Below are positions 1 through 3,915 of a stretch of DNA of 13,898 bases, piece after piece; position 1 is the stretch's first letter, and each line of letters opens with the position of its first letter. Below the pieces are notes generated by a model. It made no database searches and was not told where the DNA came from. It saw nothing but the letters and a program-made list of their open reading frames with translations. The stretch is taken from NCBI GenBank assembly GCA_900550165.1, contig URQY01000038.1, positions 1 to 13,898 of the forward strand, in the 5' to 3' direction. Both the position numbers and the translations under genes were made by a program. Origin of the DNA: an uncultured Eubacteriales bacterium. Its GTDB lineage: Bacteria; Bacillota; Clostridia; Oscillospirales; Oscillospiraceae.

Positions 1-1
1 A

Positions 2-850
2 TATAATGCAGAAAAGGTTGAGATACATTTTCTCTCTTCTGTTTCAAGTGTAAACAGTTATGTTTCTTCACTAAAGAAAGAAGCAGGAACACTGTTTTTC
101 CGAGGACATGCAAATCCAAACTATATTTTACGTCCGTCAATCATGCGAACCCCGCGCTTATTGCAGAACGAAAGCAAAATATACCACGAACTGATAATTA
201 ATTGCCCTGACGACTTTGAAAAATGTCACACTCATCTTGAGAAACTGGTAAAGATGCAGCACTATGGTTTGCCTACACGCTTGCTGGATATCACAAGGAA
301 TCCTCTTGTTGCGCTGTATTTTGCATGTGAGAGTAATCCCGAGAGCTATGGGGAACTGGTTTTAATTTCACCCGAGAACCATGAAATCAAATACCCACAA
401 AGTGATACGGTATCCATATTGGCAAGTCTACCTGTTTTTTCATACAAGCAACAACAAGAATTTGGACGACTGGCATCGGATCCAACGGTATCACAACATG
501 ATTTCAACAAAAAGGTGGATCGCTTACTTCATGAAGTGAGACTTGAAAAACCTGCTTTTCTGTCTGAAATCAAAAAGGACGATCTGGTGAGTAGCTTCAT
601 TGTCTATGCGCTAAAGAATAATGATCGAATCGTTAAGCAAGATGGTGCATTTATCCTATGTGGGTTACCTGACGGCGAAAGATCATTGGAAGAATTTCGA
701 TATAGGGAAAACGGGAAAAAAGTAGTTATACTGATTGATGGGAAAAAGAAGTTGCTTGAACAATTGGAGACATTCTCAATCAATCGCGCAGCTCTTTTCC
801 CTGAAATCGAATGTGTTGCCGAGTATCTAAGAAACAAGTACACAAGTTGA
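2..850 (+). CDS. FRG-domain protein, 5' end cut by the window edge
   Basis: The frame is open to the left edge, so the start lies outside the window and 282 codons are visible. An internal ATG at 143 would drop the conserved N-terminal FRG motif and is not the real start. The visible part has LFFRGHA at residues 31-37, YILRPSI just after it, and MQHYGLPTRLLD at 85-96 followed by NPLVALYFAC, the standard layout of the FRG domain (PF08867), named for its Phe-Arg-Gly motif. The biochemical function of FRG proteins is not settled. They are common in accessory islands and often sit near phage-defence genes, but a defence role here is only inference. The gene is AT-rich compared with the chromosome right of 2,715, consistent with transfer. 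It ends at a strong terminator shared with the convergent membrane-protein gene. The family call is firm. Confidence 0.85.
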   Translation, partial: YNAEKVEIHFLSSVSSVNSYVSSLKKEAGTLFFRGHANPNYILRPSIMRTPRLLQNESKIYHELIINCPDDFEKCHTHLEKLVKMQHYGLPTRLLDITRNPLVALYFACESNPESYGELVLISPENHEIKYPQSDTVSILASLPVFSYKQQQEFGRLASDPTVSQHDFNKKVDRLLHEVRLEKPAFLSEIKKDDLVSSFIVYALKNNDRIVKQDGAFILCGLPDGERSLEEFRYRENGKKVVILIDGKKKLLEQLETFSINRAALFPEIECVAEYLRNKYTS

Positions 851-905
851 ACGATAAAATGTGGGCGTTGAGGAAACTAATCCTCGACGCCCACATTTTA
901 TCGTT
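850..905. terminator. Bidirectional intrinsic terminator, 25-bp stem
   Basis: The arms 850-874 and 881-905 are complementary over 25 positions with a single G-T wobble, around a 6-nt loop (AACTAA). Both outer ends are A/T-rich, giving a U-rich tail on either strand. It lies between two convergent genes and its left arm starts in the FRG stop codon. The stem is unusually long for a terminator. Confidence 0.8.
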
Positions 906-936
906 ACAGGGACAGTCTCCCTCAGCTAATTAGACT

Positions 937-1590
937 TTACTTGATTTCGGTTACGCTTGTGTCACCGTAATGATTAGGGTAACGACAAGTCATTTTAAGT
1001 ATGTACTCGTGTTTCCCATCATATTTGTCCATGCAACTCATTGTAGCAAAAAATGCAAATTCTCCAGTCTCATTAGTCGCAGGTGACTTTGTTTGAATGG
1101 TCATCTCTTTCTGCGGATTAATTACAGGGGCACCGTAGGTATCATCGGATTCCCAGATCGTTTTGGACCCACCCTTAATTTTTATATCATAAACATCGAC
1201 GGTGTACGCGATGTTGTTCGATACATTCATTACTGCGAATTTTAAACTCCCACAGAATCCACTGGCACACTGAAAACGCAAGAAGAAGCGGGGCATATTC
1301 TCGGCACGTTCTTGTTCTTCAGCAAGCGCTGCCTTTTTATCTGCCTCTGTTTTGATAATGTGGTTCTGATACAAGGCTAAAGCGCCTAAGACCACGGTGC
1401 CAAGAAAGGAGAGGATTGCACCATAATAACCCAATGCATCACCGGCAGACCATTCGGCTACAAGGATATCTGTTGTGGCGTTTATCTTAAATAGGATATT
1501 GATAACAAAGGGGACGCCCATTAGTAGGAGCAAAATAACCACGCAGATTAGTGCAAACAACACTCTGTGTTTTTTAAACCAGTCGATCAT
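937..1590 (-). CDS. Hypothetical two-TM membrane protein
   Basis: The product has 217 aa and I do not recognise its family. Two hydrophobic segments, about residues 10-33 and 54-74, are separated by a short loop. A charged, probably helical stretch follows (about 78-98, rich in K, E and A), then a C-terminal domain of about 115 residues with several aromatic and beta-prone stretches and four cysteines (one pair in CASGFC). The N-terminus (MIDWFKKHR) is positive, which by the positive-inside rule puts both the N-terminus and the large C-terminal domain in the cytoplasm. The ATG at 1590 is preceded by GAGG at a good distance. It lies just downstream of tRNA-Leu and its terminator, on the same strand and in AT-rich DNA, so it is probably island cargo. 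No clear promoter is visible. It could be a sensor or effector anchor, but nothing in the sequence shows a function. Confidence 0.75.
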   Translation of the reverse strand: MIDWFKKHRVLFALICVVILLLLMGVPFVINILFKINATTDILVAEWSAGDALGYYGAILSFLGTVVLGALALYQNHIIKTEADKKAALAEEQERAENMPRFFLRFQCASGFCGSLKFAVMNVSNNIAYTVDVYDIKIKGGSKTIWESDDTYGAPVINPQKEMTIQTKSPATNETGEFAFFATMSCMDKYDGKHEYILKMTCRYPNHYGDTSVTEIK

Positions 1591-1611
1591 AGCAATACCT
1601 CATAATTGAGT

Positions 1612-1643
1612 AAATAGAAAGCGCCAAACAAATAGTCTGGCGC
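1612..1643 (-). terminator. Terminator of tRNA-Leu(UAG)
   Basis: On the minus strand, GCGCCAGAC and GTTTGGCGC (arms 1635-1643 and 1621-1629, one G-T wobble) flank a 5-nt loop and are followed by TTTCTATTTA. The hairpin begins 3 bases after the encoded CCA end of the tRNA. Confidence 0.75.
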
Positions 1644-1646
1644 AGA

Positions 1647-1731
1647 TGGTGCGGGCATGGGGACTCGAACCCCAACGCATCGCTGCACGAGAACCTAAAT
1701 CTCGCATGTCTACCAATTCCATCATGCCCGC
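1647..1731 (-). tRNA. tRNA-Leu(UAG), complete, with encoded CCA
   Basis: This is an 85-nt class II tRNA. The acceptor stem GCGGGCA pairs with TGCCCGC, followed by discriminator A and encoded CCA. The D-stem is ATG/CAT with GG in the loop. The anticodon stem CGAGA/TCTCG encloses loop TTTAGGT with anticodon TAG. The long variable arm has a GCA/TGC stem, and the T-arm TGGGG/CCCCA encloses TTCGAGT. All stems pair, so it should be functional and decode CUA/CUG leucine codons. Its first 39 nt are identical to the 5' half at 2283-2321. It has no good promoter directly upstream. The sequence there is one of the repeated cassettes, so transcription may depend on read-through from the promoter at 2719-2747 or on a weak local start. 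Confidence 0.95.
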
Positions 1732-1738
1732 AGATATG

Positions 1739-1768
1739 AGCGGCAGGGTCACCTGTCGCTATTTTATT
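1739..1768 (+). terminator. Hairpin with U-rich tail beside the tRNA-Leu 5' end
   Basis: AGCGGCAGG (1739-1747) pairs with CCTGTCGCT (1752-1760) with one G-T wobble and is followed by ATTTTATT on the plus strand. It would stop plus-strand transcripts that cross the tRNA in antisense. Copy 2 has the same structure with another loop. Confidence 0.5.
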
Positions 1769-1828
1769 CTCCTCTGATTTTTACACGGCGAGGAACCGAG
1801 GCGGAGCATAACGCTTGACCCGCATCTA

Positions 1829-1853
1829 TAAAAACAGGATGAACCTGTTTTTA
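1829..1853 (-). terminator. Terminator-like hairpin inside cassette copy 1
   Basis: A perfect 10-bp stem (TAAAAACAGG / CCTGTTTTTA) encloses a 5-nt loop. Five U residues lie in the 3' arm on the minus strand, and the structure is nearly symmetric. It would end a transcript that starts in the tRNA half of the same unit. Confidence 0.6.
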
Positions 1854-1908
1854 CCAAAGAATGAGCACGGCGAATGATGGGACGAAAAACCTTCACTGAG
1901 GTGACATC

Positions 1909-1947
1909 ACCTAAATCCTGCGCGTCTGCCAATTCCGCCATACCCGC
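1909..1947 (-). pseudogene. tRNA-Leu 5' half (type 1), interrupted after the anticodon loop
   Basis: On the minus strand it has acceptor arm GCGGGTA, a D-arm and the 5' anticodon stem CAGGA, then loop TTTAGGT. The expected TCCTG stem is replaced by GATGTCACC. No 3' half follows, so it cannot fold into a tRNA. It is identical to the half at 2670-2708. Confidence 0.85.
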
Positions 1948-1954
1948 ATATATA

Positions 1955-1984
1955 AGCGGCAGGAAAAACTGCCGCTATTTTTTA
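1955..1984 (+). terminator. Intrinsic terminator in the ORF-bearing cassette
   Basis: AGCGGCAG (1955-1962) and CTGCCGCT (1969-1976) pair perfectly around GAAAAA and are followed by ATTTTTTATT on the plus strand. It sits immediately 5' of a tRNA half (minus strand), the same place as the hairpins at 1739 and 2500. Confidence 0.6.
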
Positions 1985-2025
1985 TTGTTTGGTACCGCAA
2001 AGGGTCAAGATGAAGCACAAATATG

Positions 2026-2226
2026 TTATTTGTGTCTATGCTCGATTTTATCGGTTATGCTCCCATCTTTGTTGATTTTTCTGGTCGCTTTAATAATAGA
2101 GCCATCAGGCTGATTGAATATCTTAGTAACACGGGCAGTCCACTTGCCAGCAAAAGTTTCGGTCTTATCAGGTGTTATTCTGGGGAATGCGGGTAAGTTG
2201 CTATTTTGTTTTCTCAGCTTTCCCAT
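2026..2226 (-). CDS. Small basic protein of unknown function in a cassette
   Basis: The product has 66 aa, begins MGKLRKQNSN and ends KIEHRHK. It is rich in Lys, Arg and Thr and has no TM segment. Two short similar stretches (QPDGSIIKATRKIN and KDGSITDKI) suggest a small beta-hairpin repeat. I chose the ATG at 2226 because AGGAGG (2235-2240) lies 8 nt before it. The in-frame ATGs at 2232 and 2250 have wrong spacing or none. A perfect 7-bp inverted repeat (2240-2246 / 2253-2259) abuts the Shine-Dalgarno site and could affect translation. An 8-bp hairpin (2016-2034) overlaps the stop codon. The gene lies between two tRNA-Leu halves, in the same direction as the promoter at 2719-2747, like an integron cassette gene. 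No family is recognised. The strong RBS argues that it is real. Confidence 0.6.
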   Translation of the reverse strand: MGKLRKQNSNLPAFPRITPDKTETFAGKWTARVTKIFNQPDGSIIKATRKINKDGSITDKIEHRHK

Positions 2227-2282
2227 CGGCATATCCTCCTGCAAATTCATCCATTTGCAAAAACCTACACTGAGGTGACATC

Positions 2283-2321
2283 ACCTAAATCTCGCATGTC
2301 TACCAATTCCATCATGCCCGC
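2283..2321 (-). pseudogene. tRNA-Leu 5' half (type 2), interrupted after the anticodon loop
   Basis: It is identical to the first 39 nt of the intact tRNA-Leu at 1693-1731, and identity continues through the leader to 2332. Sequence identity with the intact gene stops exactly at loop position 38, after which GATGTCACC begins instead of TCTCG. Confidence 0.85.
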
Positions 2322-2453
2322 AGATATGAGCGCACAGAGTGCGATGAAATCGCGGATTTGTATCTGCGCATAAATTGCCTTGCCGTATGGAAAGCCTTGG
2401 ACAAGAAGCTGCTGGTCAAATCCTACGCGAAAAATCTTCACTGAGGTGACGTC

Positions 2454-2492
2454 ACCTAAATCTCGCATATCTACCAATTCCACCACGCCCGC
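2454..2492 (-). pseudogene. tRNA-Leu 5' half (type 2 variant), interrupted after the anticodon loop
   Basis: This half resembles the intact gene but has a GCGGGCG acceptor arm and a few D-arm changes. Its junction is followed by GACGTCACC, which makes GGTGACGTCACC a perfect 12-bp palindrome. The other three copies have one base changed at the centre. Confidence 0.85.
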
Positions 2493-2499
2493 AGATATG

Positions 2500-2529
2500 A
2501 GCGGCAGGGCTACCTGTCGCTATTTTATT
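2500..2529 (+). terminator. Hairpin with U-rich tail, copy 2
   Basis: It has the same stem as 1739-1760 (AGCGGCAGG / CCTGTCGCT) with loop GCTA instead of GTCA, followed by ATTTTATT. The only two differences between the 228-bp copies fall in this loop. Confidence 0.5.
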
Positions 2530-2589
2530 CTCCTCTGATTTTTACACGGCGAGGAACCGAGGCGGAGCATAACGCTTGACCCGCATCTA

Positions 2590-2614
2590 TAAAAACAGGA
2601 TGAACCTGTTTTTA
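2590..2614 (-). terminator. Terminator-like hairpin inside cassette copy 2
   Basis: This is the same perfect 10-bp stem as at 1829-1853. It lies about 95 nt downstream of the tRNA half at 2670-2708 and would give a short RNA from the promoter at 2719-2747. Confidence 0.6.
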
Positions 2615-2669
2615 CCAAAGAATGAGCACGGCGAATGATGGGACGAAAAACCTTCACTGAGGTGACATC

Positions 2670-2708
2670 ACCTAAATCCTGCGCGTCTGCCAATTCCGCC
2701 ATACCCGC
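2670..2708 (-). pseudogene. tRNA-Leu 5' half (type 1) with its own promoter, at the island boundary
   Basis: It has the same sequence as 1909-1947, but a near-consensus promoter lies just upstream, so this is probably the original chromosomal tRNA-Leu 5' end. The matching 3' half (expected to start TCCTG and end TACCCGC) is absent from the window. It may lie at the other end of the island, to the left. Confidence 0.85.
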
Positions 2709-2718
2709 ATATATTTTT

Positions 2719-2747
2719 ATTCTACCACAGCTTTGCGAAAGCGGCAA
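2719..2747 (-). promoter_or_regulatory. Sigma-70-type promoter for the tRNA-Leu half and array
   Basis: On the minus strand TTGCCG (2742-2747), a 17-bp spacer and TAGAAT (2719-2724) are followed about 10 bp later by the tRNA 5' end at 2708. Spacing and sequences are near consensus for a housekeeping tRNA promoter. It points into the array. Confidence 0.8.
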
Positions 2748-2759
2748 GAATAAAATTCG

Positions 2760-2788
2760 TTGCAAAGCGCGGCGCGGCGCTTTATAAT
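2760..2788 (+). promoter_or_regulatory. Sigma-70-type promoter of the FliB-like gene
   Basis: TTGCAA (2760-2765), a 17-bp spacer and a perfect TATAAT (2783-2788) precede the start codon at 2817. It is divergent from the tRNA-half promoter, with only 12 bp between the two -35 boxes. Confidence 0.75.
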
Positions 2789-2816
2789 GGCGGAGGAGAG
2801 AAAGGGGGGGCGCATC

Positions 2817-3758
2817 ATGCAGAACGTTTATCCGGACTATTACCCGCAGTTCCGCTGCATCGCCGACCGCTGTCGCCACAACTGCTGCATCGGCTGGGAG
2901 ATCGACGTGGATGAGGACGCGCTTGCCGCCTACCGTAAGGTCGGCGGCGAGATGGGAGCGCGCCTTGCCGGGAGCATTGCTTCGGACGGCGACGCTCCGC
3001 ACTTTATCCTTGGCGAGCACGAGCGCTGCCCGTTCCTGAATGAGAGAAATCTCTGCGACCTCATCCTGTACGGCGGGGAGGGAATGCTGTGCCAGATCTG
3101 CACCGATCATCCGCGCTACCGCAGTTTCTTCTCGGAGCGCACGGAGATCGGCGTGGGCCTCTGCTGCGAGGAGGCCGCGCGGCTCATTTTGACAAAAACC
3201 GATAAAACGCGGCTCCTTGTGACCGGCGAGGGGACGCTCGACGAGGAGGAGACGGCGCTGCTCACGCTGCGTGACCGGCTTCTTGCCGCCGCGCAGGATC
3301 GCGAAAAAACGATACCGCAGCGCATGGAGGATTTGCTGACACTCTGCGGCGCGGCGGTCCCCGATATCACGCTTGCGCAGTGGGCGGATTTTTACCTCTC
3401 GCTCGAGCGCATGGACGAGGCGTGGACCGATATTTTGAAGGGCCTGCGCGAAGACGCGGCGGCGCTGCCGCTTTCCGATTTTGCCGCGCAGATGCGGGGG
3501 CGCGAAACGGAGTATGAGCAGCTGCTTGTTTACTTCCTCTGCCGCCATGTGCCGACGGCGCTCGACGATGGAGACATCGGCAGCAAGGCGGCATTTGCCG
3601 TGGTGTCGGTGCGGCTGCTCTTCGCGCTCGGTGCGCTGCACTTTTTGCGGAACGGTGCGTTCACCGCGGAGGATCAGATCGAGCTCTGCCGCCTCTACAG
3701 CGCGGAGGTTGAATACTCCGACGACAACCTGAACGCACTCTTTGACGCGCTGATGTGA
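2817..3758 (+). CDS. FliB-like lysine-N-methylase family protein
   Basis: The product has 313 aa. The N-terminal half is the cysteine-rich signature of the FliB / YkgJ-type family: FRCIADRCRHNCCIGWEID at residues 12-30, CPFLNERNLCD at 71-81, CQICTDHPRY at 92-101 and GLCCEEAARL at 114-123. These ten cysteines probably bind an iron-sulfur cluster or zinc. In enterobacteria FliB methylates flagellin lysines. Clostridial homologues carry the name, but most are untested, and no flagellar gene is nearby, so the substrate is unknown. I chose the ATG at 2817 because a purine-rich G run (GGGGGG) precedes it and family similarity begins at once (YPDYYPQFRCIA). Upstream in-frame starts (2760, 2787) overlap the promoter. 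It is the first gene in GC-rich DNA beyond the island edge and appears monocistronic, ending at a hairpin. The C-terminal half is divergent and helical. Confidence 0.85.
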   Translation: MQNVYPDYYPQFRCIADRCRHNCCIGWEIDVDEDALAAYRKVGGEMGARLAGSIASDGDAPHFILGEHERCPFLNERNLCDLILYGGEGMLCQICTDHPRYRSFFSERTEIGVGLCCEEAARLILTKTDKTRLLVTGEGTLDEEETALLTLRDRLLAAAQDREKTIPQRMEDLLTLCGAAVPDITLAQWADFYLSLERMDEAWTDILKGLREDAAALPLSDFAAQMRGRETEYEQLLVYFLCRHVPTALDDGDIGSKAAFAVVSVRLLFALGALHFLRNGAFTAEDQIELCRLYSAEVEYSDDNLNALFDALM

Positions 3759-3759
3759 G

Positions 3760-3801
3760 AATATCCCGCGCTTTGCCGAAATTGGCAGAACGCGGGATAT
3801 T
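3760..3801 (+). terminator. Terminator after the FliB-like gene
   Basis: An 11-bp perfect stem (AATATCCCGCG, 3760-3770, with 3791-3801) encloses a 20-nt loop holding a smaller TGCC/GGCA stem. It starts 2 bases after the stop codon. The T run is weak, so termination may be partial. Confidence 0.55.
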
Positions 3802-3825
3802 TGCGTAAAAGCGGTCGAACTCCGG

Positions 3826-3854
3826 TTGATTTTTATGTAAACCTATGGTATACT
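3826..3854 (+). promoter_or_regulatory. Promoter of the muramidase gene
   Basis: TTGATT (3826-3831), a 17-bp spacer and TATACT (3849-3854) lie about 60 bp before the start codon at 3916. It lies in a locally AT-rich gap. Confidence 0.75.
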
Positions 3855-3915
3855 GCGGACAAAACTCAGATGCGGCGGAGCGCTTGTGTTCCCGCGCGGA
3901 AAAGGAGAGTAGACT

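Larger units (their letters stand above)
1726..1953 (-). repeat. 228-bp direct repeat, copy 1 (cassette next to intact tRNA-Leu)
   Basis: This copy matches 2487-2714 at a constant offset of 761 bp. The only differences I see are at 1749-1750 (TC here, CT in the other copy), in the loop of a hairpin. Weaker similarity extends left to 1693 through the tRNA half. The unit contains, on the minus strand, a tRNA-Leu half, the GGTGATGTCACC block, a terminator-like hairpin, and a second hairpin beside the next tRNA 5' end. No convincing gene lies inside it. Confidence 0.9.
1693..2714 (-). other. Array of tRNA-Leu 5'-half repeats separated by short cassettes
   Basis: Going left on the plus strand from 2714, tRNA-Leu 5' ends lie at 2708, 2492, 2321 and 1947, then at 1731 for the complete gene. 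The first four are 39-nt halves that stop at the last base of the anticodon loop. All four then run into the same block on the minus strand: GATGTCACC (GACGTCACC in one), then TCAGTG, then a T-rich run. Units are 216, 171, 374 and 216 bp long. The first and last have nearly the same sequence, the 374-bp unit holds a 66-codon ORF, and the 171-bp unit holds no ORF with an RBS. The layout resembles tandem integration at a tRNA attachment site. No recombinase gene is in the window. The repeats are certain and the integration model is inference. Confidence 0.6.
2487..2714 (-). repeat. 228-bp direct repeat, copy 2 (cassette at the island edge)
   Basis: This is the second copy of 1726-1953. Identity ends at 2714, right after the tRNA 5' leader, where this copy runs into a promoter while copy 1 runs into a hairpin. 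The near identity of two non-coding copies implies recent duplication or two insertions of the same small element. Confidence 0.9.

Noticed and set aside
2265..2486. Open frame through a tRNA-Leu half (MVELVDMRDLGDVTSV...), and similar frames at 1759-1941 and 2520-3641 on the minus strand
   Set aside because: These start inside tRNA halves, lack ribosome binding sites and read through the junction block. Such tRNA-translated proteins are common annotation artefacts, and the 2520-3641 frame is mostly antisense to the FliB-like gene.
1900..2672. CRISPR-like array (repeats with spacers)
   Set aside because: The repeats are tRNA-derived, the spacing is irregular (171 to 374 bp) and there are no cas genes.
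1909..2708. Group I or group II intron inside tRNA-Leu
   Set aside because: An intron in the anticodon loop would be followed by the tRNA 3' half. Here each half is followed by another 5' half, and no intron core or intron-encoded protein is seen.
1909..2708. Split tRNA genes joined by trans-splicing, as in some archaea
   Set aside because: There are only 5' halves, no 3' half with a complementary tag, and the bounding sequence is identical in all copies. An attachment-site explanation is simpler.
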